Translations under genes and position numbers: made by a program
Part shown: positions 26,178-35,735 of the stretch, piece after piece
How positions within the stretch are numbered: position 1 is the first letter of the stretch
Layout: each line of letters begins with the position of its first letter
NCBI GenBank assembly: GCA_024234975.1
Contig: JACKNH010000007.1
Coordinates: forward strand, 124,001-188,000
Source of the DNA: Gammaproteobacteria bacterium
GTDB taxonomy: Bacteria; Pseudomonadota; Gammaproteobacteria; Ga0077536
Direction: 5' to 3'
Length of the DNA stretch: 64,000 bases
The notes under the pieces: generated by a model
Databases searched by the model: none
Seen by the model: only the letters and a program-made list of their open reading frames with translations
What the model was told of the DNA's origin: nothing

Positions 26178-27203
26178 ATGAGCCAACCAGCCACCTCTTC
26201 TGCTCCTCATTCCGTAACCCTCATTCCCGGCGATGGCGTCGGCCCGGATATCACCGCCGCCACCCGCCAGGTGCTCGAGGCGCTGGGCGCGCCCCTGACC
26301 TTCAGCGAGTACCGCGGCCCCTACCGGGACGATGCCACCGGTCAACTGCCCGCCGCCCTGGACGAACAGATCCGCCGTCAGCCGCTGGTGCTCAAGGGCA
26401 CCACCACGCTGGATGACGACCATGCCGCTTTCACCGGCCTGTTGCGTGACACCTATGACCTGTACGCCAACGTCCGGCCCGCCTGGGGCGTGCTGCCGGA
26501 GAATCGTTTCGGCGAACTGGACCTGGTGCTGATCCGCGAGAATACCGAGGGTTTGTACGTCGGCCTGGAACACTACATCCCGCTGGGTGACGACCCGCAT
26601 GCGGTCGGTGAAGCCACCGGCGTCATCACCCGCGAAGGCTGCCGACGCATCGCCAATTTCGCTTTTGCCTATGCCGCGCGCCAGCAGCGCAAACGCGTCA
26701 CCGTCGTGCACAAGGCCAATATTCTGAAAGCGCTGACCGGCCTGTTTCTCGAGACCGTGATGGAAAGCGCGCAGCCCTACAAGACGCAGTACACCATCGA
26801 GGATCGCATCGTCGATGCCTGCGCCATGCAACTGGTGTTGAATCCGACCCGCTTCGACATGCTGGTGACCACCAACATGTTCGGCGACATCCTCGCCGAT
26901 CAACTCGCGGGTATGGTCGGCGGCAGGCCGCTGGCGCCCGGCGCCATCATCGGCGATACGGTGGCGGTATTTGAACCCATCCATGAAGCCCATCCTGAAC
27001 TCGCTGGCAAGGACGTCGCCAATCCCACCGGGATGATGTTGGCGGCGGTGATGTTGCTGCAGCATATCGATGAGCAGGCGCTGGCCAGCCGATTGCTGGC
27101 CGCGGTTCGCGCCGCCCTGAAGGAACCTGCTGAGCGCACGCCGGATCTTGGCGGCGATGCATCGCTGACGGCATTCACGGCCAGTGTGATCGGGAATTTA
27201 TGA
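26178..27203 (+). CDS. NAD-type isocitrate dehydrogenase (isocitrate/isopropylmalate family)
   Basis: The 341-residue enzyme contains the family segments TLIPGDGVGPDI, LVLIRENTEGLYVGLEH (substrate loop) and NMFGDILADQLAGMVGG, with metal-binding Asps in that block and the adenine-binding EPIHEAHPELAGKDVANP. The short length and ENTEGLY loop fit the NAD-dependent isocitrate dehydrogenase branch. Homoisocitrate or isopropylmalate dehydrogenase is less likely but not excluded. The ATG at 26178 is preferred over an upstream TTG at 26142. The stop overlaps the dgkA start (ATGA). Confidence 0.88.
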   Translation: MSQPATSSAPHSVTLIPGDGVGPDITAATRQVLEALGAPLTFSEYRGPYRDDATGQLPAALDEQIRRQPLVLKGTTTLDDDHAAFTGLLRDTYDLYANVRPAWGVLPENRFGELDLVLIRENTEGLYVGLEHYIPLGDDPHAVGEATGVITREGCRRIANFAFAYAARQQRKRVTVVHKANILKALTGLFLETVMESAQPYKTQYTIEDRIVDACAMQLVLNPTRFDMLVTTNMFGDILADQLAGMVGGRPLAPGAIIGDTVAVFEPIHEAHPELAGKDVANPTGMMLAAVMLLQHIDEQALASRLLAAVRAALKEPAERTPDLGGDASLTAFTASVIGNL

Positions 27204-27610
27204 GTGCTTCCCCGGCTGGTGATGACCAGCCCGACTGGACGGTTCACACGCGGCGCCGTGGTCTCGTCCGGCTGGCCAATGCCACGCGTTTCTCACTGTC
27301 CGGCATCGCCAACTGCTGGCGCACCGAGGAGGCCTTCCGCACGGAGATGATTCTGACCGTCATCGGCGTGCCGCTGGCGTTCTGGCTGGGACGCAGCGCC
27401 GTCGAATACGGCCTGCTGATCGGCTCGTTGCTGATCCTGTTGATGACCGAGTTGTTGAACAGTGCGATTGAGACCGTCACCGACCGCATCAGTACCGAAC
27501 AACACGAACTGTCGCGGATAGCCAAGGACATCGCTTCAGCGGCGGTTTTCTTCGGCTTGATCCTGGTGGGTCTGGTGTGGGGACTGCTGCTCTGGGAAAG
27601 GTTCTGGTAG
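27200..27610 (+). CDS. dgkA: Diacylglycerol kinase (prokaryotic DgkA)
   Basis: The 136-residue inner-membrane kinase phosphorylates diacylglycerol to phosphatidate, recycling lipid released by periplasmic glycan synthesis. Family signs are the N-terminal amphipathic helix with NATRFSLSGIANCWRTEEAFRTE, three membrane helices, and the catalytic ELLNSAIETVTDRIS stretch. Its ATG overlaps the idh stop, so it is translated from the idh message. It ends 6 bp from the convergent kinase gene. Confidence 0.95.
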   Translation: MSASPAGDDQPDWTVHTRRRGLVRLANATRFSLSGIANCWRTEEAFRTEMILTVIGVPLAFWLGRSAVEYGLLIGSLLILLMTELLNSAIETVTDRISTEQHELSRIAKDIASAAVFFGLILVGLVWGLLLWERFW

Positions 27611-27616
27611 CGAGCC

Positions 27617-28909
27617 TCAGACTGTCGAACGGCGTATCTTGGCCAGGGCTTTGGTGGTGGTGCGCAGACGGTCGATCAACACTTTCTGAAACGCCTTGGC
27701 GAAACGCATCTGGCACGGCAACGACGCCCAGGATTTGATTTCCTTGTCGATCCGGATCAGCGTGGTGTCACGCCGCGTGGTCACCGCGCCCGCGCGACCA
27801 CCGCCATCCAGATATTCCATTTCGCCGAATGACTCGCCCGCCTCGAGATCACGGATGTGGGTGCCATCGACCGTGACTTCGGCTATGCCTTCCACCATCA
27901 CGTAAAACGCCAGATCGTGTTCGCCCTCGGCAAAGATCCGCTCGTTGGCCTGCCGCCGTTCCCAGCGCGATACCTTGGTGACTTCCTTCAATTCGGCCTT
28001 GGTGAAGTCAGCGAAAAATTTCAGCCCCTGCATTTTGACGATCTTCTCGTCGTCGCTCAGCTGCACCGGATCGTGCTTGAGATCCTCCAGTACGCTGTCC
28101 AGATCGCGGACGATATCGGCGCCGGACTTGTAGCGCATGTCCAGGCTCTTGGCCAGCATCTTCTGGATCACCGGCCAGACGCGCGCGGGGACTTCGGCGC
28201 GGACCTTCTGAATCGGCTCGGGATCCTCGTTGACAACCTTCTGGATCAGGCTGGTCAGACCCTTGGCCGCGAACGGCGGCGTGCCGGCCAGCAGTTCGTA
28301 AATCACCGAGCCCAGCGAAAACAGGTCTGACTGCTGGGTGATGTCGGCGTCCTGCGCCTGCTCCGGTGACATGTACAGAGGTGAACCGAACCAGCCCACG
28401 ATCTGGGTCTGATCCGCGCCCAGGCGGCGGGCGATGCCAAAGTCGCCAATCTTCGCATTGCCGTCCTTGGTCAACATGATGTTGGCGGGTTTGATGTCCC
28501 GATGCAGCACGCCGCTGCGATGCGCGTAGTCCAACGCATCGGCACACTGACGCACCAGCCGGATGGCCTCGCGGATCGGCAGCAACGTGTCCGGCTTGCA
28601 GTACGAGCGCAGCGTGTCGCCGCCGTCGATGTACTCCATCACCATGTACGGCTGACCTTCGGATTCGCCGGCTTCGAAGACCTTCAGGATATGGGCATGG
28701 TCAAGTCGCCCGGCTGAGCGCGCCTCGTTGACGAACATGCGCTGGGCCAGTTCGCTGGCCTGGGTGTCATCGCCGGAATTGGTCGCAACCTTGATCGCCA
28801 CCAGGCGATCGACATAAGCGTCATGGCCCTTGTAGACGATGCCCATCGAGCCTTTGCCCAGCACGTCGATGATGTCGTATTTCCCGACCTTGGATGGCAG
28901 TTGTGACAC
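27617..28909 (-). CDS. Cytoplasmic Ser/Thr protein kinase with C-terminal cyclic-nucleotide-binding domain (paralog 1)
   Basis: The 430-residue protein has a Hanks-type kinase domain (about 9-270) with Gly loop GKGSMG, VAIKVA lysine, HRDIKPANIML catalytic loop, KIGDFGIAR and YMSPEQ. After a linker, a CRP/PKA-R-like domain (about 295-410) keeps the phosphate-binding-cassette residues FGE and the later Arg (GGGRAGAV). No membrane helix or signal peptide is present. The GTG at 28909 is preferred, with GAGG about 10 nt upstream; a TTG at 28954 would overlap the upstream gene. It follows the PilZ/DUF1631 gene by 13 bp and is probably cotranscribed. Binding of cAMP, cGMP or another cyclic nucleotide probably gates the kinase; this is inference. 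Confidence 0.9.
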   Translation of the reverse strand: MSQLPSKVGKYDIIDVLGKGSMGIVYKGHDAYVDRLVAIKVATNSGDDTQASELAQRMFVNEARSAGRLDHAHILKVFEAGESEGQPYMVMEYIDGGDTLRSYCKPDTLLPIREAIRLVRQCADALDYAHRSGVLHRDIKPANIMLTKDGNAKIGDFGIARRLGADQTQIVGWFGSPLYMSPEQAQDADITQQSDLFSLGSVIYELLAGTPPFAAKGLTSLIQKVVNEDPEPIQKVRAEVPARVWPVIQKMLAKSLDMRYKSGADIVRDLDSVLEDLKHDPVQLSDDEKIVKMQGLKFFADFTKAELKEVTKVSRWERRQANERIFAEGEHDLAFYVMVEGIAEVTVDGTHIRDLEAGESFGEMEYLDGGGRAGAVTTRRDTTLIRIDKEIKSWASLPCQMRFAKAFQKVLIDRLRTTTKALAKIRRSTV

Positions 28910-28922
28910 TTGGTAGCGGCCC

Positions 28923-31900
28923 TCAAGCCTGGGTGAGCGGTTGCGGCTCGGCAATCTCGTGAATGAAGTCGATGCCCAGTTCCTTCAACCGCGCGGTGGC
29001 GTCGACCGAAGGCTTCAGGCGTGCAATGGACCGTTTGCCCATGAAGTGCACCAGTTCATTAATGGACCGTACCATCGCCTGCTCGGCAGGGCTGGTTGCG
29101 GCCTCGGAAAAATATATCGACTGGATGGATACAAAATCCACCTGCAGTTCCTTGACGTAATCGTAGGAACCCTGGCCGGTGCCGAACTCGTCGAGGACGA
29201 AACGGCAACCGAACTCGCGCAGCGTGCGCACCAGTTCCATGGCGCCGGCGAGGTACTGGTTGGCATCGCTGTCGTTCATTGAAAACGCCAGCTTGCCTGG
29301 CGGCACCGGTGTTTCCATCAGCTCGTTGACGATGAACTGGGTCAACATTTCATCCTGGATCGATGCGCCCGAGAGCGGAATCACCACGCTGTCGTAACGG
29401 TCGATCAGTTCCTCGTTGTCTGCCATCCACTTCAGCGCATTGCGGATGGTCCACTGGTCCACTTCCAGGCGGGAGGTTGACGCCAGCACCGCACGCATGA
29501 ACAGTTCCGGCGGAATCATCTTGCCGTTGCGATCCTGGCCGGACAGGGTGAGATGCAGCGCCGGCGCCGAATCGCTGCTTCCTTGCACCGCGCGCAGGCG
29601 GCGGAACAACAATGTGAGACGTTCGCGGGCCACGGCTTTCTTCACATAACCGACCAGCTGTTCAAACTGTTCGCGATTTCGCGCATCGGTGACGCCGGCG
29701 ACGAACAAGCGCTTGCCGGCAGCTTCGTGCGCCGACTCGCTGGCGGACACTGCGGCTTCTACCAGCTGTTCACCGGTTTCACTGCCATCCTGGATCTGCG
29801 CGATACCACACCAGGTATCGTCGGCGTAATCGACGTCACCATGGCGAATCGGCTCGCCGTGAATTTTTTCAATCGTCGATTCGAGGAACTTGTACACCGG
29901 TTCCAGGGCGGCATTGCGTACGTAAATGCCGATCTGGTCGTCTGTCAGACGGCCGGCTGTCATTTCCAGGCGGCCACGCTGTGCCGTCAACGTGTCGGCA
30001 ACAGTCTTGAGCACAGCGTCGGCAACCTCGGCGTTGGCCGAGCGGCGGAGGTCGGCCAGGTGGCGCAGATGGAGTACGCCAACCGCACCGCGCGGCCGGT
30101 TCTTGTCCGGCACCTGCGGCACCGTACGGTCCAGCAGGTCAATGAAGTTCTTGCGGTTGAGCATGCCGGTGGCGTGATCGTGAACCACTTCGGATTCAAG
30201 CTCACCATGCATGCGGTTCAGCATGCCGAAAAAGGCTCGATTGATCGGCGGCAGCCGTTGCTCGTCCAGCAGTTTGAGAATGCCGCGGCGAAGGTACATG
30301 GCCACCTGCTGCAATGTCAGCGTCTGTGCCTTGGCCCCGGTGTTGTCGACGAACACGTAAGGGTCAAAGCCCTCGCCCACCCAGGCCAGCGTCAACAGTT
30401 GACTGTTATTGCGCCCGGGGTTCATCACGAACCTGTCGCCGACATGTAATTCCTTGCCACGCTTGAGCCAGCGTGACCACTCCGCATGCATTTCCTGGGT
30501 GCGTGCGACCTCGGTACTTTCGCCCGGAACCTGCGTCCCGCGACGCTGTTTCAACATCTCGTTCTGTTCGCTGCTCGTCTTGACGACGTTGGCGACGTTG
30601 GCATCGAACGCCGCGCGCTGCGCGCGCAGGATGTCATCGAGATCGTTCAGCACATCACCGAAGATGTTGATGTCGCTGTTGAAGTCGCGGTTGAGCCGAT
30701 CAATCAGGCCGCTGACGCGCTCGATATCGTCATAGCCGTCCGGACTCAGGCCGGCACGTACCGCAGCCACCCGGTCCAGCACCTGACGGGCGGGATGTTC
30801 TGCGCTCTCGAAGAAGCGCGGGTCAAGCAGACCGGCCTTATAGACCGAAGGCTGCATGCGTCGGAGTTGAGCCTTGGCGGCGTCCGGCACCATGACGTCG
30901 TCGATCAGTGCGCGGAACAGGTTGGCGATGACTTCAATGGCGTCCTGCTCGTGGTCACCAATGCTGCCGGCCGGCACACCGGCGCTGCCGAGGGCATCAA
31001 AAATGCGGGACTTGATGGATTCGACATCGAACAATTGCGGCGAGGTGCGATCAAGCATATCGGCCTGCATGGCGTGCAAGCCGTCAACAATCTGGCCGGA
31101 GGAATACGGGGCCAGTCCGCCACCTGCGGCGCCGCCACTGACACCAATTGCACGACCGAGTTGATCGGCCAGCCGACGACGTATCGCCATCATGTGCTGC
31201 GCCGCGCCGTAGGCACGGTCTATCGTTGGCGGCGCGACGAAGCCGCCACTGCTGAAGGCCATGCCCGCCGCAGGCACGCCCGGCGTACCGGTTGAGGAGC
31301 CACCCACGGCAACACCGCCGGCAACACCGGTGCTGCCTGCCGTGGCAGAAAAGTCATAGCCGCCGAGGCCGGCACCCGCGGCGACCTGTGCATGCGGGTA
31401 GCCACCTGCCGGTTGCGACGATCCACCCGCAGGCCATACCCCCGAGGATGTAAATTGCCCGGCGGCGGCGCTGCCTGCCACGCCAGATGGACCTGGCGGT
31501 TGCGCAAATGCCGGTCCGGGCGACACGGCACCAGGCCCCGTCCGCTCGGCCGGCGCCTGTCCGGGGCTGGTACTGCCGCCCACGGCGTAGCCGGCGCCAC
31601 CGCCCAGTGTTCCTGCGAGGTTGTCAGTTGCGGCATCCGGCCTGCGGCCAGGGCTGGCAGACTCACGCTTCTTTACGACCTGCGGCCGCTCGGCTTCGAT
31701 TTTCGGTAGTACGCCGTTCTCAATGAGGATCCGGTTCGCTGCGTTGACCAATTCATTGAACACCGCCCCGATGCTGGTGGACAGCGTTCGCAAGACGACG
31801 GTCAATGGCTCGCGCGGCAGGTTGCTTTTCTGCACGGTGTGGGCCGCGATTTCGCAGACAACGGCCGGCCCCAGTGGATTTACCGATGCGTCCACTGTCT

Positions 31901-32690
31901 TGTTACCGATGAACGACAACCGCTTCTCCAGCTCGCCGAGCGCATCCTTCAGCCGCGTCTCGATCGAAGAGACCATGTCGGAAACGGTCAGGAAATCCTC
32001 AAACTCGTCCTTTTCAACCAACGACAATGACGAAAAGGTGCGGCCCTGGGTCGAACCGCCACTCGAATTCAGGGGATTGCGCAAGTCACGCAATGCCTGT
32101 TCAAGCAGATTTTCGAATTCCTTTTGCGACGTGCCCCGGCCCTTGCGCCATTGGGTCTGCGCATCGAGGTACACGGCCTGCTCGGCATTGGACGCGGCAT
32201 CACGCGCAGCCAGAAACAAGGCATCGTCCGCCGCCTTGGCAAACCTGTCGAACATGTCCCTGGCCCAGCCGCGGGTAAGGGTAACCAGTGGCGTGATGAC
32301 CTTGGTGTACTCAGTGGCGAACTTCTGATCGACGTCGCCACTGGTCCGCTTGCCGGCATCGGAGAGCGCCAGCCTGGTCAGCCCCAGCAGTACTTCCGCC
32401 GGCGGGTCATCAAATGCGACACCGAGTCCCGAACCGGTCACCCGCATGACCTTGACCCGGAGCTGGTGCGGCCGGCTTTGACCGCCATGATTCAGCTCGA
32501 AGCTGAGCATGGCGCCGCCCATCGGCTGCAGGCCGGACATCTGCTCGGTGCTCAACGCGATGAACATGCCGGCTTCGCAGAAGTCGCGAACCGTGCAGCG
32601 AAGCGCACCACTGCCTGGCGATGACAATTGCGCGGCCAGATTCAGGGGATGGCGGGTAAAACGCCGTTTTTCGGCACCAGCAGCGGGCAT
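28923..32690 (-). CDS. PilZ-DUF1631 protein with degenerate GGDEF and EAL domains
   Basis: The 1255-residue cytoplasmic protein starts with a PilZ domain (about 8-105: RRFTR matches RxxxR; DFCEAG stands where DxSxxG is usual). DUF1631-like helical regions follow (about 110-320 and 470-790), separated by a Gly/Ala/Pro-rich linker (about 330-465). A GGDEF-like domain (about 845-1005) has GRLTDDQ in place of GGDEF. The final EAL-like domain (about 1010-1250) lacks EAL and the catalytic Glu/Lys set but keeps DEFGTGQGSYDYV. It should neither make nor degrade cyclic-di-GMP and is best read as a receptor or scaffold. ATG at 32690 is chosen; the frame extends by a TTG to 32774. Confidence 0.87.
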   Translation of the reverse strand: MPAAGAEKRRFTRHPLNLAAQLSSPGSGALRCTVRDFCEAGMFIALSTEQMSGLQPMGGAMLSFELNHGGQSRPHQLRVKVMRVTGSGLGVAFDDPPAEVLLGLTRLALSDAGKRTSGDVDQKFATEYTKVITPLVTLTRGWARDMFDRFAKAADDALFLAARDAASNAEQAVYLDAQTQWRKGRGTSQKEFENLLEQALRDLRNPLNSSGGSTQGRTFSSLSLVEKDEFEDFLTVSDMVSSIETRLKDALGELEKRLSFIGNKTVDASVNPLGPAVVCEIAAHTVQKSNLPREPLTVVLRTLSTSIGAVFNELVNAANRILIENGVLPKIEAERPQVVKKRESASPGRRPDAATDNLAGTLGGGAGYAVGGSTSPGQAPAERTGPGAVSPGPAFAQPPGPSGVAGSAAAGQFTSSGVWPAGGSSQPAGGYPHAQVAAGAGLGGYDFSATAGSTGVAGGVAVGGSSTGTPGVPAAGMAFSSGGFVAPPTIDRAYGAAQHMMAIRRRLADQLGRAIGVSGGAAGGGLAPYSSGQIVDGLHAMQADMLDRTSPQLFDVESIKSRIFDALGSAGVPAGSIGDHEQDAIEVIANLFRALIDDVMVPDAAKAQLRRMQPSVYKAGLLDPRFFESAEHPARQVLDRVAAVRAGLSPDGYDDIERVSGLIDRLNRDFNSDINIFGDVLNDLDDILRAQRAAFDANVANVVKTSSEQNEMLKQRRGTQVPGESTEVARTQEMHAEWSRWLKRGKELHVGDRFVMNPGRNNSQLLTLAWVGEGFDPYVFVDNTGAKAQTLTLQQVAMYLRRGILKLLDEQRLPPINRAFFGMLNRMHGELESEVVHDHATGMLNRKNFIDLLDRTVPQVPDKNRPRGAVGVLHLRHLADLRRSANAEVADAVLKTVADTLTAQRGRLEMTAGRLTDDQIGIYVRNAALEPVYKFLESTIEKIHGEPIRHGDVDYADDTWCGIAQIQDGSETGEQLVEAAVSASESAHEAAGKRLFVAGVTDARNREQFEQLVGYVKKAVARERLTLLFRRLRAVQGSSDSAPALHLTLSGQDRNGKMIPPELFMRAVLASTSRLEVDQWTIRNALKWMADNEELIDRYDSVVIPLSGASIQDEMLTQFIVNELMETPVPPGKLAFSMNDSDANQYLAGAMELVRTLREFGCRFVLDEFGTGQGSYDYVKELQVDFVSIQSIYFSEAATSPAEQAMVRSINELVHFMGKRSIARLKPSVDATARLKELGIDFIHEIAEPQPLTQA

Positions 32691-32935
32691 GTTATGAACA
32701 GTTCCGTTGGAAACTCTGGCCTTGGGCAGACTCGGAGTATAAAAGGCCGCATCCGGCCACCGCAAACTGCACAATGACAGAAGCGTTCCGCGCCTGCTAC
32801 AGGGATTGTCTCAAGTCAGGAAAGTTCGCTTACCGCATGGGGTGGATCAGCGCTGGTCATCCGCCCCATCGACGCGCAAGCCCGGCAGCACCCTGTGATA
32901 AACTGCCCGCCCGTGTCGTCGGATTGGAGAGTGCC

Positions 32936-33505
32936 ATGCGCCTGTTTGTTATTCTTGCAATTTCCTTGATCGCCAATGTCGCCAACGCCGCCTGGCACGT
33001 TGACCCGAACGCATCTACTGTCAGCTTCGCGACCATCAAGGCGGACAACGTCGGCGAGTCCCATCGCTTCACCCACGTCACCGGCACCATCGCCGACGAC
33101 GGCTACGTCAATATTGAAATCGACCTGGCGAGTGTTGATACCGCAGTCGAGGTGCGCGACCAGCGCATGCGCGACATTCTGTTCCAGGTCATGGATTTCC
33201 CTGCCGCGGTGATCACGACGCGCATCGAGCCAGCGGCATTGCATACCATGTCGATCGGCAGTTCCAAAGTCATGAATACTGAAGCGACGGTGACCGTACA
33301 CGGCCAGAGTACCGCCGTCACCCTCGCGGTCCGCGTCAGCCGGCTGGGCGAGAACCTGGTGCAGATTGCGAGCGAGAAGCTGCTGATCGTCAACGCGGCA
33401 CAATTCAATCTGGCAGCGGGCGTGGATGAGCTGCGCAAGGTTGCCGGGCTGGAACGGATCAGCCTTGCCGTACCGGTCAGCTTCGTACTTGAATTGAGTC
33501 GATAA
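32936..33505 (+). CDS. YceI-family periplasmic lipocalin-like protein
   Basis: The 189-residue protein has a signal peptide (MRLFVILAISLIANVANA-AW). The YceI pattern follows: AWHVDPNASTVSFATIKAD, then GTIADDGYVNIEIDLASVDT and a beta-barrel with the RDQRMRDILF turn. YceI proteins bind isoprenoid-like lipids. The ATG at 32936 follows GGAGAG; a TGTGATAAAC extended -10-like element lies at 32894-32903. The upstream frame to 32774 is not needed. glnS follows 22 bp later on the same strand. Confidence 0.9.
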   Translation: MRLFVILAISLIANVANAAWHVDPNASTVSFATIKADNVGESHRFTHVTGTIADDGYVNIEIDLASVDTAVEVRDQRMRDILFQVMDFPAAVITTRIEPAALHTMSIGSSKVMNTEATVTVHGQSTAVTLAVRVSRLGENLVQIASEKLLIVNAAQFNLAAGVDELRKVAGLERISLAVPVSFVLELSR

Positions 33506-33527
33506 ACAGGGTCAGAAACACTTTGCT

Positions 33528-35216
33528 ATGGGTGCTCCGGACAACACCGCACAGAAAACTGATTTCATCCGTCAGCGCATCGCCGCCGACCTTGCGCAGG
33601 GAAAGAATGACGGCCGGGTCTGTACCCGATTCCCGCCTGAGCCCAATGGCTACCTGCATGTTGGCCATGCGAAGGCCATTTGTATCAATTTCGGTATCGC
33701 GAATGACTTCAACGGCGTTTGCAACCTGCGCTTCGACGATACCAATCCGGAGACTGAAACCGACGAGTTTCAACGTGCGATCAAGCAGGACATAGAGTGG
33801 CTGGGATTTTCCTGGGGCGACCGGCTGTTCCACGCATCCGATTACTTCCAGGCCCTGTACGATTTCGCCGAAGTCCTGATTAACGACGGCAAGGCGTATG
33901 TTGACAGCTTGTCTGCGGACGAAATTCGGCAGTATCGGGGAACGTTGACCGAACCCGGCAAGGACAGTCCGCATCGCAGCCGTAGCGTTGAGGAAAATCT
34001 TGATCTGTTCCGCCGCATGCGGGCGGGCGATTTCAAAGATGGCGAACATGTTCTACGAGCCCGAATCGATATGGCCGCAGCAAACATTAATATGCGCGAT
34101 CCGACGCTCTACCGCATCCGCCACGCGCCGCATCACCGGTCCGGCACCACTTGGTGCATATACCCGATGTATGACTATGCACATTGCATCTCCGACGCGC
34201 TGGAAGGCATCACCCATTCGCTGTGTTCGCTGGAATACGAGGATCACAGGCCGCTTTACGACTGGATACTTGATCAATTGCCCGTTGCCTGTCATCCGCA
34301 GCAGATCGAGTTTGCACGCGGCGAGCTGGACCACACGATCACCAGCAAGCGCAAACTCAAGCGACTGGTGGAAGAACACCATGTCGATGGTTGGGACGAT
34401 CCGCGGCTGCCGACCTTGAGCGGTTTGCGTCGGCGTGGGATCCCGCCGGCGGCGTTACGTGAATTCTGGAATCGTGCCGGCGTCACCAAGAAGTACACCA
34501 TCATCGACGCCAGTGCGCTGGAAGCCTGCGTACGTGAAGATCTGGACCGTGCCGCGCCGCGCGCGCTGGCGGTATTGAACCCGCTGCTGGTCACGATCGA
34601 AAACTATCCCGACGACGGACCGCTGGAAAATCTGACGGCACAGAATCATCCCAAGGACGACACCCTCGGTACCCGTGACGTGCCATTTGGCCGGCAGATA
34701 TACATCGAGCGCGATGATTTCATGGAGTCGCCCAGCAAGGACTTCTTCCGCCTGGCTCCCGGACGCGAAGTCCGCCTGCGATTTGCGTACTTCGTCACCT
34801 GCACGGACGTCATCAAGGATCCGGCTACGGGTGAGGTCATCGAATTACGCTGCACTTATGATCCCGCCACACGCGGTGGTAACGCACCTGATGGCCGCAA
34901 GGTGAAAGGTACGATTCACTGGGTGGCGGCCGCGACCGCAGTGCGCGCGGAAGTAAGACTTTACGACCGCTTGTTCAACGTGCCGGACCCTGGCGTGGAA
35001 GAGGATTTTCTTCGCCACATCAATCCGGCTTCCAAGGAAGTCCTTGGCAACTGCGTGGTGGAACCGTCATTGGCCGCCGCCGCACCTGAGGCCCGCTTTC
35101 AGTTTGAGCGGCTCGGTTATTTCTGTGCCGATCGCCATGACCATTCGGCCGCAAAGCCGGTTTTCAACCGCACTGTGACGCTGCGGGATACCTGGGCAAA
35201 AATCAGCGGCCGCTGA
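33528..35216 (+). CDS. glnS: Glutaminyl-tRNA synthetase
   Basis: The 562-residue class I synthetase charges tRNA-Gln. It has the HIGH-type motif in RFPPEPNGYLHVGHAKAI near residue 45 and the KMSKS equivalent TSKRKLKRL near 267. The anticodon-binding beta-barrels at the C-terminus (IYIERDDFMESPSKDFFRL, RCTYDPATRGGNAPDGRKV) are complete. Having GlnRS instead of only GatCAB is typical of gamma- and betaproteobacteria. ATG at 33528. Confidence 0.97.
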   Translation: MGAPDNTAQKTDFIRQRIAADLAQGKNDGRVCTRFPPEPNGYLHVGHAKAICINFGIANDFNGVCNLRFDDTNPETETDEFQRAIKQDIEWLGFSWGDRLFHASDYFQALYDFAEVLINDGKAYVDSLSADEIRQYRGTLTEPGKDSPHRSRSVEENLDLFRRMRAGDFKDGEHVLRARIDMAAANINMRDPTLYRIRHAPHHRSGTTWCIYPMYDYAHCISDALEGITHSLCSLEYEDHRPLYDWILDQLPVACHPQQIEFARGELDHTITSKRKLKRLVEEHHVDGWDDPRLPTLSGLRRRGIPPAALREFWNRAGVTKKYTIIDASALEACVREDLDRAAPRALAVLNPLLVTIENYPDDGPLENLTAQNHPKDDTLGTRDVPFGRQIYIERDDFMESPSKDFFRLAPGREVRLRFAYFVTCTDVIKDPATGEVIELRCTYDPATRGGNAPDGRKVKGTIHWVAAATAVRAEVRLYDRLFNVPDPGVEEDFLRHINPASKEVLGNCVVEPSLAAAAPEARFQFERLGYFCADRHDHSAAKPVFNRTVTLRDTWAKISGR

Positions 35217-35236
35217 CCCGACAGGATGCCGGGATG

Positions 35237-35722
35237 CTATTCGGAATCTGGCGTTCCAACGATCCTGGTCATCCTGTGCGCCGCCAGCCGACCGCAGTAA
35301 TAGCGCGGCAGAATGCGTTCCTGCTTGAAGCCGAGTGACTCGTAGAACCGGTGCGCGCCGGTGTTGTCGGCCCGCACTTCAAGGGCGATCTCATTGATAC
35401 CCGCGACAAGTACTGACTCTTCCAACCAGGCATATAACGCGCTGCCAACACCTTGACGACGCGCCGCGGAATGCACCGCCAGCAACATCAGGTATGCCCG
35501 CAGGTCACCGAACTTCATCATTGCGAAACCGACGATCGACGAATCACGAAGTGCCAGGATTGCGCAGGTTTCGCGATCCTTGAGTGCGTCGCGGATCCGT
35601 TGTCCGGTCCACTGCCAGAGCGGCAGACCTTGTTCAATGTAATCACGTGACATCTCGGCCATCAGGTCCGCATCACGCGGTCGGGCCAGTTTTACGCTGA
35701 TGCCGGGTTCGAGTCTTGCCAT
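35237..35722 (-). CDS. GNAT-family N-acetyltransferase
   Basis: The 161-residue protein has the GNAT core: YLMLLAVHSAARRQGVGSAL with the acetyl-CoA-binding R/Q-x-x-G-x-G/A element, then NTGAHRFYESLGFKQERIL. This layout is shared by RimI-like and small-molecule acetyltransferases. The acceptor cannot be told from sequence. ATG at 35722 lies 13 bp after the hslO stop, so the two genes are likely cotranscribed. Convergent with glnS. Confidence 0.85.
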   Translation of the reverse strand: MARLEPGISVKLARPRDADLMAEMSRDYIEQGLPLWQWTGQRIRDALKDRETCAILALRDSSIVGFAMMKFGDLRAYLMLLAVHSAARRQGVGSALYAWLEESVLVAGINEIALEVRADNTGAHRFYESLGFKQERILPRYYCGRLAAHRMTRIVGTPDSE

Positions 35723-35735
35723 GTCCTTGGCCTTT

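Noticed and set aside
27617..28954. TTG start at 28954 for kinase paralog 1
   Set aside because: It would overlap the upstream gene by 32 bp and add 15 residues without conserved content; the GTG at 28909 has a better-placed ribosome site.
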